Positions 9,450 through 17,752 of a stretch of 64,000 bases of DNA are shown one piece after another. This DNA is from Candidatus Zhuqueibacterota bacterium (GTDB taxonomy: Bacteria > Zhuqueibacterota > Zhuqueibacteria > Zhuqueibacterales > Zhuqueibacteraceae). The notes beneath the pieces are model-generated. The model was not told the DNA's origin. It did not search any database and saw nothing but the letters and a program-made list of their open reading frames with translations. The position numbers were made by a program, and so were the translations under genes. How positions within the stretch are numbered: position 1 is the stretch's first letter; every line of letters begins with the position of its first letter. The DNA is taken from contig JAKEEU010000040.1 of the NCBI GenBank assembly GCA_022616415.1, positions 1 to 64,000 of the forward strand, in the 5' to 3' direction.

Positions 9450-10319
9450 TCAGCGCACAGCACGGACGTAGTAGCCATAGTAGTGGACATCGTAGAGGCC
9501 GCAATAACCGTCGTCGAAAGTGACGAGCCACGCCGACGAAGCGCTATATTTGTCTGCCGTCCAAATCCAACCCTGTTTTTGGCCAAACATCGGATTGATG
9601 TACATATCATCTTGCTTTCTCGGTTCCATCAACGACATCGCCTCTTCCAGCGTTGGCAAGCGCCAGCCGATTAAGCCAGCGAAAGGTTTGTTATCGTTAT
9701 TCAAGTCGCGGATATACTTTTTGGCCTCGGCGTAGGTCATGTAGTTTGAGGAGCCGGATTTTTGCCACATCAAGCCAGTGGCCTTGTCCAGCACCACTTT
9801 GTCGCCATGAAGTGTTTGCTCTATATAGCTGTGGGTGATACCTTTCCCGTGCGGATTGCTCCATGCTCTCGTCCACTTGTAATCGGCACAGAAAAAGTCA
9901 TGCTTTTTCAGCATGGCTTTGACCTCCGCCTCCGAAAGTGTGACCGGTGTTTCTCTGAGTACAACAGACATTTTTGGTACTTTTTTCAGCTCACTTTTGT
10001 CGGCAGGCGGTTCGGTTTTTATAACTTTTGGCTTTGGTTTCGGTATGGTTTCCTTTGCTTTTGATATTTTTGGTGGCTTGGTTTTAGAGATAATAGGCTC
10101 TTTTATCTCAATCTTTTGCTCTGGTTTCGGCACGGGTGTCGTTTTCTCAGCCCCAGTCGGTTTTCTTAATAATCTCACGCTATTCAAATAAATTGCCACG
10201 GAGATTTTTTCATCAGTAAGGTCATCCAATAATTTTCGAATCTTGTTCTCTATTTCTGTCAAATTCTGCTGTCGCTTTTCGATCAGAGCCATGCCCTGCG
10301 CGAATTCATCAGACGGCAC
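9450..10319 (-). CDS. DUF1566 domain protein with a Pro/Lys-rich linker
   Basis: The C-terminal half (from TGLMWQK to YYVRAVR) is a DUF1566/Lcl-type C-type-lectin-like fold, with the usual GWRLPTLEEAMSL, WTADKYSASSAW and final VRAVR. It is preceded by a Lys/Pro-rich linker (residues about 60-115) and an N-terminal helix. The frame begins with GTG at 10319, with AGGAAGG just before it. The codons upstream of this GTG (LLALYQEGKV) look like a TPR helix, so the gene may be the remnant of a longer TPR-containing protein cut by the palindrome at 10361-10387. No signal peptide is visible from this start. The role is unknown; related domains occur in surface or phage-tail-like proteins. Confidence 0.65.
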   Translation of the reverse strand: MPSDEFAQGMALIEKRQQNLTEIENKIRKLLDDLTDEKISVAIYLNSVRLLRKPTGAEKTTPVPKPEQKIEIKEPIISKTKPPKISKAKETIPKPKPKVIKTEPPADKSELKKVPKMSVVLRETPVTLSEAEVKAMLKKHDFFCADYKWTRAWSNPHGKGITHSYIEQTLHGDKVVLDKATGLMWQKSGSSNYMTYAEAKKYIRDLNNDNKPFAGLIGWRLPTLEEAMSLMEPRKQDDMYINPMFGQKQGWIWTADKYSASSAWLVTFDDGYCGLYDVHYYGYYVRAVR

Positions 10320-10360
10320 TTTACCTTCCTGATAAAGAGCAAGCAGAATACTTTGCTTTC

Positions 10361-10387
10361 AAAGGCCGGCCGCACAGCCGGCCTTTT
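10361..10387. terminator. GC-rich palindrome, possible bidirectional terminator
   Basis: AAAGGCCGGC and GCCGGCCTTTT pair around a 6-base loop. It lies between the DUF1318 lipoprotein stop and the DUF1566 start. The T run is better on the plus strand (TTTTGTGTT), so its direction is uncertain. Confidence 0.45.
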
Positions 10388-10555
10388 GTGTTGTATGCCA
10401 TTCAGGAGGTGGGATAGAACAAGCCTGCCCTGCCGCAGGCCAGGGTTGACCATTATATTCCTGCAAATCATTGTCAGTGTCGACAAAGTTCAAAATGTCG
10501 AAATTATTTTATCCCACCTCCTCAACCAAAGGCTTGACGCGGTTTTATCTTTTTA

Positions 10556-11194
10556 TCATTTTTTCTTGACCCACTCCCCCTCGGGCATCTGAATCCACTC
10601 CCCCGGCTTGGCGTTATCACGGTTGATCTTCGCAAATACTTTTTCGACTTCCGTCGAATCCGTGGCATGAACCGAGGGGTTGATGTCGATGATGCGCTGC
10701 ATGATGATCTGGCGGTCGTGATTGTCCTCGGCGACGATGCGCTCCACCAGTTTTTTGTATTCGGGATCTTTTTGCAATCGCGGATGCGGACGAATTTCCA
10801 GCCAGCCTTTCGCATTCTCGCCCACCGCGCCATCGCGCTTGAATTCGTCAATATCATCCTTGTTGAATTCGCGGTTCTGAATCGCCGTCAGCACCGCGCG
10901 TTTTTCGTCGGAAAGCGTGATTTGGCTGTCGGGATTGGCCGCACGCACCGAGGCCACCATCCATACATCCTCTTTGACTTGGTTGTACGTGCCGAGAATC
11001 TGATTTTCCAGCGCGGTCTTTTCGCCGGTGAATTTCATTTCAGGCGTGTGGATCGAGCAGGCGGCGAGGAACGAAATTAGCATGGACATCAATAGCAAGC
11101 CCTGCCTGCGCAGGAGGCTTCTGCCTTTGATTGAGATTGGGCGGCAGTGGCTTTTGTTCGAGATGAACGGATGGGATATTTTCATGGCTTTCAC
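10556..11194 (-). CDS. DUF1318-type lipoprotein
   Basis: The first 46 residues end in the lipobox LAAC, with Cys46 as the predicted lipidated residue, so this is a lipoprotein (inner or outer membrane cannot be decided). Residues about 90-150, with KRAVLTAIQNRE, GAVGENAKGWLEIR and RIVAEDNHDRQIIMQRI, match the DUF1318/YdbL pattern. In Proteobacteria YdbL sits with YnbE and YdbH, which link outer and inner membranes; those partners are not adjacent here. The n-region of the signal is long and includes an 11-residue stretch encoded by a GC-rich palindrome at about 11097-11118. A promoter-like pair lies just upstream. Confidence 0.7.
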   Translation of the reverse strand: MKAMKISHPFISNKSHCRPISIKGRSLLRRQGLLLMSMLISFLAACSIHTPEMKFTGEKTALENQILGTYNQVKEDVWMVASVRAANPDSQITLSDEKRAVLTAIQNREFNKDDIDEFKRDGAVGENAKGWLEIRPHPRLQKDPEYKKLVERIVAEDNHDRQIIMQRIIDINPSVHATDSTEVEKVFAKINRDNAKPGEWIQMPEGEWVKKK

Positions 11195-11223
11195 CTTTCA
11201 GAAAAATTTAAATCCTCAAACAA

Positions 11224-11251
11224 AAATTAACATTTTTGCAGAAATTGTCAA
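11224..11251 (-). promoter_or_regulatory. Probable promoter of the DUF1318 lipoprotein gene
   Basis: On the minus strand TTGACA (11251-11246) is followed after 16 bases by TAATTT, about 30 bases before the lipoprotein start codon. Confidence 0.45.
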
Positions 11252-11421
11252 GATGATTCATTCGTTGCGAGTAATGCCCTCAGCCACCGGTGGAGAAGAT
11301 GTCATTCAGTAGGAATCTTTTTTGAATCCAGCACTGTACTTGACAACAAAAAAGGCCTCCGGCATGACATGGCTTGTAGCCCGTCAATAACTTATGGCTT
11401 ACGGCAGTCGTCACTTGCATC

Positions 11422-11450
11422 TTGACTTTTCATCAAGATTTGTGTATTTT
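11422..11450 (+). promoter_or_regulatory. Probable promoter of the CsgG-like lipoprotein gene
   Basis: TTGACT at 11422-11427, a 17-base spacer and TATTTT at 11445-11450 face the gene that starts at 11578. The nested inverted repeat at 11495-11553 would lie in the leader. Confidence 0.5.
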
Positions 11451-11577
11451 GCGCTACCAGCTTTAATGTAGTGTCAAAAGTTTCATAAAATCGAGGAGGG
11501 AGCGCGGACTTTCTTGTCCGCAATGCACGTGTGGACTAGAAAGTCCACCCTCCCCCTCAAACGGAAGGAGGTTGGCT

Positions 11578-13128
11578 ATGAGACGGCAGAATACAGCATC
11601 ATCAGCGCTAATGTGGCTTTTGTGCGGCATAGTTCTCCTCAGTGGCTGCGCGCATAAAAAAGCCTATAAGCAGGCGTTGGCGTACGAAAAATCCGGCCGC
11701 TACGTTGAGGCAGCTCGCAAAGACCTCGAAGCGCTGGACAAAAAGCCGGGCTTCGATGAGCCCTTGGCGCATTTGCGCAAGATCGCGCCATCGGCGTATC
11801 AAGAGCTGCTCGGCCAGGCCGAAACGCTCGAAGGCAACGCGCAGTGGATCGAAGCGGTGCAACGTTATGGCGAGCTTCAGGCCCTCCTGCAGCGTTTTTT
11901 GCGCCACAATGTCGTTCTGCAAACGATAGACGTGCCCGGCCGGCTGGCGCAAGCGCGAGAAAAAGGCGCGGCCTATCATTATGAAAATGCCGAGCGACTT
12001 TTTGCTGGCGGGGAATACGAGCCAGCGATCGCGCAATATAAAAATGTCGCGACGCTCGTTGGCTATCATCGCGACACGAAGGAAAAACTTTGGCAGGCTC
12101 ATACCCGGCTTGGCGACCGCGAGCTGCAAGCGCAACAGTTCCAGCCGGCAATTGGCAACTACGAGCAGGCGTTGAATTACGCTGCCGATTTGGCGGCGGC
12201 CAAGCAGCTCGTCGCGACAGCGTACTATCGCTGGGCCGACCGTGATTTGCAGGCGCAACAATTTCAATCGGCGATCGGCAGCTACGAGCGCGCATTGAAT
12301 TACGCCGCCGATGTTCCGGCGGCCAGGCGGCTCATCGCGGAAGCCTATTATCGCTGGGCTGAGCAGTTGGAAGCGAACAAGGACTTTCGCGAGGCCATGG
12401 CCAAGTTCGAGCAGGCGCATGCGAACGTACCCGATTATAAAAATGCGGCAAAGCGTGCGCAAGCGGCGTATGAGAAAGCCGTGCGCCGCGTGGCGATTTT
12501 GCCGTTTCGCAATCGCACTTCTTACAACAACCAATACGGTTATCTGCTCACCGAAGAATTGCTCGGCGAATGCATCAATGCCAATCTCAAATTCGCCGTG
12601 TTCATCAACCGCGAGAATCTCGACCAGATTTTTGCAGAATACAAATTGTCACAGTCCGGCGCGGTGGACGAGCGCAAGGCCGTGGAGATCGGCAAGCTCG
12701 AAGGCATTCACTCTTTCGTGACCGGCACGATCACACAAATCTCGGTGGCGACGGCTTCGCCGCGCTTCGATGAAAAGGTGCACGAGAAAGTTTACAGCGT
12801 CAAAGACAGCACGGGCAAGCCGGTGGAAAAACGCGAGCCGATTTATTATCGCGAATACACGGCCAAGCGCACGGTGCAGATTTCCGCGAGCTATCAGATC
12901 GTAGACGTCGAAACCGGCCGTTATCTCAGCGGCGAAAATCTTTCCGAGAACAGCGTCGATGAAGCGAAATGGGTGCGCTACCAGGGCAGCATTTACAACC
13001 TGCCCAAAGACAAGCAAAAACTTCTCGACGCCTCCGGCGAGCCGAAAGCCGCCGATCTCATGATCAACGATCTCGTGCGCGTGGTTGCCGGCAAGATCAG
13101 TGAAAAGGTGTTGCGTTTTTATCAGTAG
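11578..13128 (+). CDS. TPR lipoprotein with a CsgG-like C-terminal domain
   Basis: The start ATG at 11578 has GAAGGAGG six bases upstream; a TTG two codons earlier is in frame but less likely. Residues 1-24 form a lipoprotein signal with lipobox LLSGC. TPR-like repeats follow, including an almost identical tandem pair (DRxLQAQQFQxAIGxYExALNYAAD). From about residue 305 (VRRVAILPFRNRT) comes a CsgG-like domain, with FINRENLDQIFAEYKLSQSG and GKLEGIHSFVTGTI. CsgG proteins form outer-membrane secretion channels in curli systems, but many CsgG-like lipoproteins in other phyla have no known curli role, and no csgA/B/E/F is nearby. It is probably periplasmic or attached to the outer membrane. Confidence 0.8.
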   Translation: MRRQNTASSALMWLLCGIVLLSGCAHKKAYKQALAYEKSGRYVEAARKDLEALDKKPGFDEPLAHLRKIAPSAYQELLGQAETLEGNAQWIEAVQRYGELQALLQRFLRHNVVLQTIDVPGRLAQAREKGAAYHYENAERLFAGGEYEPAIAQYKNVATLVGYHRDTKEKLWQAHTRLGDRELQAQQFQPAIGNYEQALNYAADLAAAKQLVATAYYRWADRDLQAQQFQSAIGSYERALNYAADVPAARRLIAEAYYRWAEQLEANKDFREAMAKFEQAHANVPDYKNAAKRAQAAYEKAVRRVAILPFRNRTSYNNQYGYLLTEELLGECINANLKFAVFINRENLDQIFAEYKLSQSGAVDERKAVEIGKLEGIHSFVTGTITQISVATASPRFDEKVHEKVYSVKDSTGKPVEKREPIYYREYTAKRTVQISASYQIVDVETGRYLSGENLSENSVDEAKWVRYQGSIYNLPKDKQKLLDASGEPKAADLMINDLVRVVAGKISEKVLRFYQ

Positions 13129-13261
13129 TTTGCCGTGAAAATGCGGTTTGTAGTTACGCCTTCAGGCGTCGCGCTTTCAATACGCCGGAATACCTAAAGG
13201 CACAACCACGAAAAAATTTTCGATTGAAAATTTAAAAATCTACCTTCCCCTGGAGGATGCC

Positions 13262-14722
13262 ATGAACAAAACTATTTTGCAAAAATATCTACTGATTGAC
13301 GGCAAAAACATACCCGCGCTGGCGAGACGCACCACGACCCTTATCAACCCGGCAACGAGTGAAACGCTTGCCATCGTCGCCGAAGGCGGCGCGGAAGACG
13401 TCGATGCCGCCGTGCAAAGCGCACATCGCGCCTTTCGTGAAGGCCCGTGGCGCAAGCTGAACAGCCGCGAGCGCACGCGCCTGCTCTTGCGCCTCGCCAC
13501 GCTGATTCGCGAGCACGTCGATGAGCTGGCGCTTTTGGAGAGCCAAAACGTCGGCAAGCCGATCAGCGACGCGCGTGATGAAGTTGGCACCGTCGCCAAC
13601 TGCTTTGAGTATTATGCCGGCGCCATCAACAAAACCGGCGGCAGCACGATTCCCGTCGCAGCGCCCGGCGTGAGCCTGACGTTTCGCGAGCCGATCGGCG
13701 TTTGCGGCTTGATTCTGCCGTGGAATTATCCGCTCCTTCTCACCTCGTGGAAGGTCGCGCCGGCGCTGGCGATGGGCAACACCGTCGTCGTCAAACCGGC
13801 TGAGACCACGCCGCTCACCGCGCTGCGTTTGGGCGAGCTGGCTCTGGAAGTGGGCGTACCTGCCGGTGTGTTGAATATTGTTCCCGGCAAAGGCTCGATC
13901 GCCGGCGAGGCGTTGGTGCGTCATCCGCTCGTGCGCAAAATTTCATTCACCGGCTCGACTGAAATCGGCAGCCACGTGATGCGCCTGGCGGCGGACGACA
14001 TCAAGCGCGTGACATTGGAGTTGGGCGGCAAATCGGCCAACATCGTTTTTGCCGATGCGAATTTGGAACGCGCGCTGCCCTCCGCCGCTTCGAGCTTGTT
14101 GGGAAATGCCGGACAGGATTGCTGCGCGCGCAGCCGTCTGCTCGTCGAGCGCTCGATTTACGACAAGTTCGTTGAGCAATTGACCGAACATTTCCAAAAA
14201 GTGAAATTGGGCGATCCGCTCGACGAGAAAACCGAGATGGGGCCGCTGATTTCCATGAGCAATCGCCAGCGCGTGCAAAGTTATATCGACGTTGGTCAGC
14301 AAGAAGGCGCGTCGCTTCTCTGCGGCGGCAAAGCGCCTGAAGTTGAACCGCTGGCAAAAGGCGCGTACTTGAATCCAACCCTGTTTGGCAACGTTCGCCC
14401 GGAGATGAAAATCGCACAGGAAGAAATCTTCGGGCCGATGCTCGTGGCAATTCCTTTTGATGCCGAAGCCGATGCGGTCGCCATCGCCAACAACAGTCTC
14501 TACGGCCTTTCTGGCTCGATTTGGACGCGCGACATTGAACGCGCGTTGCGTGTAGCGCGCGCCGTCGAAACCGGGGTGCTCTCTATCAACTCCGGCAGCA
14601 GCGTGCATCTCGAGGCTCCTTTCGGCGGCGTGAAACACAGCGGCATGGGACGTGAATTGGGAATGGCGGTATTGGATCATTATAGTGAGTTGAAGAGCGT
14701 TTTCATTCATACTGGGAATTAA
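13262..14722 (+). CDS. Aldehyde dehydrogenase (betaine/gamma-aminobutyraldehyde type)
   Basis: This NAD(P)-dependent aldehyde dehydrogenase is full length at 486 residues. It has ILPWNYP (about 151-157) for cofactor binding, FTGSTEIG, catalytic Glu253 in LELGGKSANIVF, catalytic Cys287 in GNAGQDC and the C-terminal FGGVKHSGMGRE. It should oxidise an aldehyde to the acid in the cytoplasm. The RBS GGAGG is six bases before the ATG. It heads a same-strand run with an SDR (21 bases downstream) and a glutamine-synthetase-like ligase, resembling parts of PuuA/PuuC-type amine degradation. The substrate cannot be read from sequence alone. Confidence 0.9.
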   Translation: MNKTILQKYLLIDGKNIPALARRTTTLINPATSETLAIVAEGGAEDVDAAVQSAHRAFREGPWRKLNSRERTRLLLRLATLIREHVDELALLESQNVGKPISDARDEVGTVANCFEYYAGAINKTGGSTIPVAAPGVSLTFREPIGVCGLILPWNYPLLLTSWKVAPALAMGNTVVVKPAETTPLTALRLGELALEVGVPAGVLNIVPGKGSIAGEALVRHPLVRKISFTGSTEIGSHVMRLAADDIKRVTLELGGKSANIVFADANLERALPSAASSLLGNAGQDCCARSRLLVERSIYDKFVEQLTEHFQKVKLGDPLDEKTEMGPLISMSNRQRVQSYIDVGQQEGASLLCGGKAPEVEPLAKGAYLNPTLFGNVRPEMKIAQEEIFGPMLVAIPFDAEADAVAIANNSLYGLSGSIWTRDIERALRVARAVETGVLSINSGSSVHLEAPFGGVKHSGMGRELGMAVLDHYSELKSVFIHTGN

Positions 14723-14743
14723 AATTCAAGAGGATTTCTGACC

Positions 14744-15517
14744 ATGAATTCTTTAAAGGGACGCGTCGCGTTCATCACCGGAGTGAGCCGGAAAAGTGGT
14801 ATCGGCTACGGCATTGCCAAACGCTTGGCCGCGATGGGGACTGATTTGTTCCTGCATTCACACTCCTCCTATGATCGGGAATTTCCTTCCATCGGCGAGA
14901 TTTGTGACCCCGAGAGTCTTGTAAAAGAGTTGGCAGGTTATGGAACCGGAATTGCCTTTATGGAAGCTGATTTTTTTGATCCGCAATCGCCTGCTTTGGT
15001 TATGAAAAAGGCTCTTGAGAAATTCGGGCACGTCGATATTTTGATCATCAATCATACGCATGATACGCTCAAATCGCTGGATGAATTGACTTTTGAAGAA
15101 ATTGATCGTCATCTCATAATCAATGTTCGTGCATCCTTGTTGTTAATTCAGGAATATGCGCGACAACATGACGGCAGAGCTGGCGGGCGCATTGTTCTGC
15201 TGACCTCCGGCCAGCATCTTGGCCCCATGCCTCACCTGGCTTATGTTGCATCGAAAGGCGCGCTGCATCAGTTGACCTCCAGCCTCTCGGATTATTTTAT
15301 TGGGAAAGGCGTCACCGTCAATACCGTCAATCCTGGACCAACAAAAACTTATAATCCGAGTGAAGAAGTGGACAAGGCGGTTTTGCAGCGCATGCCGTTA
15401 GGACGCTGGGGCGAACCCGATGACGCAGCGCGGCTCATTGGCTGGTTGGTGTCCGATGAGGCCGTATGGATAACAGGCCAGGTGATAAATTCCGAAGGGG
15501 GCTTTAGACGAGGTTGA
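14744..15517 (+). CDS. SDR-family oxidoreductase
   Basis: This classical-length short-chain dehydrogenase has 257 residues. It has the TGVSRKSGIG Rossmann glycine motif near residue 13, the YVASK catalytic Tyr/Lys and the C-terminal ITGQVINSEGG. The usual NNAG is replaced by INHTH. It follows the aldehyde dehydrogenase by 21 bases and probably shares its transcript. Its codon use looks more AT-rich than that of the flanking genes, which may mean separate acquisition. It is probably an NAD(P)-dependent alcohol or ketone oxidoreductase; the substrate is unknown. Confidence 0.85.
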   Translation: MNSLKGRVAFITGVSRKSGIGYGIAKRLAAMGTDLFLHSHSSYDREFPSIGEICDPESLVKELAGYGTGIAFMEADFFDPQSPALVMKKALEKFGHVDILIINHTHDTLKSLDELTFEEIDRHLIINVRASLLLIQEYARQHDGRAGGRIVLLTSGQHLGPMPHLAYVASKGALHQLTSSLSDYFIGKGVTVNTVNPGPTKTYNPSEEVDKAVLQRMPLGRWGEPDDAARLIGWLVSDEAVWITGQVINSEGGFRRG

Positions 15518-15632
15518 ACCCAACGACGAGCCGCAACCCAAAAGTGCCACACGGACCAAAAACCCACGCTGATAATTCCGTGTGAGTTTTTGATCCATGT
15601 GTAATTCGAGAAAAATATAGCGGAGAATAAAA

Positions 15633-17024
15633 ATGGCACCTTCGCAAGTCCGCGGCATTTTAGATGTTGAAACGTTGAAGCAAATGGTCGCCGACGAGCG
15701 CATCGAAACCGTGCTCACCGTTTTCCCCGACATCTACGGCCGCTTGATGGGCAAGCGCATCACAGGAAATTATTTTGTCAACGATGTGCTCGACCACGCC
15801 ATTCACGCTTGCGATTATCTGCTCGCATGCGATATGGAAATGGATCCGGTGCCGGGTTATGCGTTCACGAGCTGGGAGGCCGGCTACGGCGATTTTCGGC
15901 TCGTGCCGGATTTGAAAACATTGCGGCTGGCGAGCTGGCTCGACAAAACCGCGATCGTGCTTTGCGATGTTTACAACGAGGAAAAAGATGAATTGGTGGA
16001 AATCGCGCCGCGCAGTCTCTTGCGCAAACAGATCGAACGTGCTGCAAGCAATGGCTATGTGGCGATGGGCGGCTCCGAATTGGAGCTGTACGTATTCAAA
16101 GATTCCTACGAAGAGGCAGCGCGCAAAAAGTACGTCGATCTCGAGCCGATTGGCAACTACATCGAAGACTATCACATTTTTCAAGGCACGAAAGAAGAAT
16201 TCGTTATCGGCGCGATTCGCCGCCACTTGGATCGTTCGGGCATCCCCGTCGAATTTTCCAAAGGTGAGTGGGGGCCGGGCCAACAGGAAATCAATTTGCG
16301 CTACGCTGAATTTCTCGAAATGGCGGATCGGCACGTACTCTATAAACACGCGGCGAAGGAAATTGCATTACAACAAGGCTGCGCCATCACATTTATGGCG
16401 AAATGGGACGAGCGCTACGCCGGCTCGGGTTTGCATTTGCACGCGAGTTTGTGGGATGCCGCCGGCAAGAAAGCGCTTTTCCCCGGCACCGAGCAATTTG
16501 GCCCGGTGCACGCTTCGCTGCTCTTTCGCTGGTTTCTCGGCGGCTGGATGGCGCACATTCGCGAAATCCATCCTTTTTATGCGCCGTATCCCAGCTCGTA
16601 CAAACGCTACCGCGCCGGCTCGTTTGCGCCGACCGGCATTGCGTGGAGCTACGATAATCGGACTGCCGGCTTTCGCATTTTGGGTCATGGCTCATCGCTG
16701 CGGATCGAGTGCCGCGCGCCGGGCGCGGATGCGAATCCGTATCTCGCTTTTGCCGCCACTCTCGCCGCCGGGCTGGACGGCATCGAAAGGCAGATCGAGC
16801 CGCCGCCGATATTTGAAGGCGATGCTTACACGGCGCGCGATCTGCCGCACGTGCCGCACTCGCTCAACGAAGCCGTTCAAGAAATGGAGAAAAGCGCTTG
16901 GGCGCGCGAAACGTTCGGTGAGGCGGTGATCGAGCATTATCTCCACTTCTTCCGCACCGAACAGCGCAAGTTCGATGAAGTAGTCACGAGCTGGGAGCGG
17001 GCGAGGTATTTTGAGCGCGCATAA
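15633..17024 (+). CDS. Glutamine-synthetase-family ligase (PuuA-like)
   Basis: The protein has 463 residues and the full glutamine synthetase layout: an N-terminal beta-grasp (TVFPDIYGRLMGKRI), the metal/ATP site GGSELELYVF, GSGLHLHASLWD, and the active-site loop with SYDNRTAGFRI and RIECRAPGADANPYLAFAA. The sequence looks closer to gamma-glutamylpolyamine or gamma-glutamylamide synthetases than to assimilatory GlnA. This fits the neighbouring aldehyde dehydrogenase, since gamma-glutamylation of an amine followed by oxidation is the Puu-type route. No PuuB oxidase or PuuD hydrolase is present in the window, so the pathway is incomplete here. The RBS is GGAGA nine bases upstream. Confidence 0.85.
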   Translation: MAPSQVRGILDVETLKQMVADERIETVLTVFPDIYGRLMGKRITGNYFVNDVLDHAIHACDYLLACDMEMDPVPGYAFTSWEAGYGDFRLVPDLKTLRLASWLDKTAIVLCDVYNEEKDELVEIAPRSLLRKQIERAASNGYVAMGGSELELYVFKDSYEEAARKKYVDLEPIGNYIEDYHIFQGTKEEFVIGAIRRHLDRSGIPVEFSKGEWGPGQQEINLRYAEFLEMADRHVLYKHAAKEIALQQGCAITFMAKWDERYAGSGLHLHASLWDAAGKKALFPGTEQFGPVHASLLFRWFLGGWMAHIREIHPFYAPYPSSYKRYRAGSFAPTGIAWSYDNRTAGFRILGHGSSLRIECRAPGADANPYLAFAATLAAGLDGIERQIEPPPIFEGDAYTARDLPHVPHSLNEAVQEMEKSAWARETFGEAVIEHYLHFFRTEQRKFDEVVTSWERARYFERA

Positions 17025-17145
17025 GGCTTAATAAATTTTACTCTTCAGAAATGGGTTGCATTATTTAGTTTTTTTGCTATATTTCAACATGGTTGAGAGA
17101 AGCAGAAGAAAAACCAAAGGGGAGAATGATGAAACGGGTGGCCGT

Positions 17146-17380
17146 ATGAGGCTTCATATTTTCAAATCAGTGCCTGACATACTGGCTCATACCGTTGCAA
17201 TGGTGCTTTCAATAGGATCGATTTGGTTGATCCATTGGTTTTTAGGTGTTGTTAGGAAAGAATGCAAAGTTCTTCGACCTCATTCCCATTCGATACGTAA
17301 TAGACGCGGGAGATCTTGTTGTAATTTTGAAGTTTCTCTGGGAAGTGATCAAAGGGTTCTCCGGAGGCACAAAGAAATAA
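17146..17380 (+). pseudogene. Small membrane protein interrupted by a frameshift
   Basis: From ATG 17146 one frame encodes a hydrophobic N-terminus (MRLHIFKSVPDILAHTVAMV, then a transmembrane stretch ending WFLG). At about 17243-17246 the sense continues only in the +1 frame, as VLLGKNAKFFDLIPIRYVID and a second hydrophobic segment up to GFSGGTKK and the stop at 17378-17380. The next start codon lies one base after that stop, as expected for a coupled pair, which supports the second frame as the true C-terminus. The break is either a real mutation or a sequence error of one base. Function unknown. Confidence 0.5.
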
Positions 17381-17381
17381 A

Positions 17382-17660
17382 ATGCGAAACGTGATCAAAT
17401 TGTACCTTTCCTACATGAAGACTGCCGGAATCGGCATGCTCTTCGCCGCCATTTTATTTTCACTCTACGCGGGCATCAAATCCAGCGCGTTTGCTTTGGA
17501 AATTGTCAGCGCAGCTTTTGCAACTTTGGTTGCATTTGTAGCTCTCTTTGCTTTGATTGCTTTGATTCGCTCATCAAATTTATCCCACACTTTAACCGTC
17601 TTCGTGATCCGCTTATTAGAGGGGTTTGTTGTTGCTTTGAAAAAGCGTCTTCGGACTTGA
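17382..17660 (+). CDS. Small membrane protein, two predicted helices
   Basis: The 92-residue product has two hydrophobic stretches (about 15-32 and 38-62) and a basic C-terminus (LKKRLRT). It begins one base after the stop of the preceding frameshifted membrane gene, with GGAGG in the coupling region, so the two probably form a small two-gene unit. I do not recognise a family. Confidence 0.5.
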   Translation: MRNVIKLYLSYMKTAGIGMLFAAILFSLYAGIKSSAFALEIVSAAFATLVAFVALFALIALIRSSNLSHTLTVFVIRLLEGFVVALKKRLRT

Positions 17661-17752
17661 CAACGCTTTCCACAATTGTCATCAATCAGAGAAAATCTCA
17701 ATAATTTCCTTATCGGTTAGCAAGAACCTATTTTGGTTATAGGGCAAAATTT

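Larger units (their letters stand above)
11195..11577. other. Intergenic region with repeat ends and a promoter
   Basis: There is no gene in this 383-base gap. It contains a left end of the TGTCATTC repeat family (11300-11320), a promoter-like TTGACT-17-TATTTT pair (11422-11450), and a nested inverted repeat at about 11495-11553. That repeat consists of GCGGAC/GTCCGC and GTGGACT/AGTCCAC stems enclosed by GGAGGG/CCCTCC. Confidence 0.5.
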
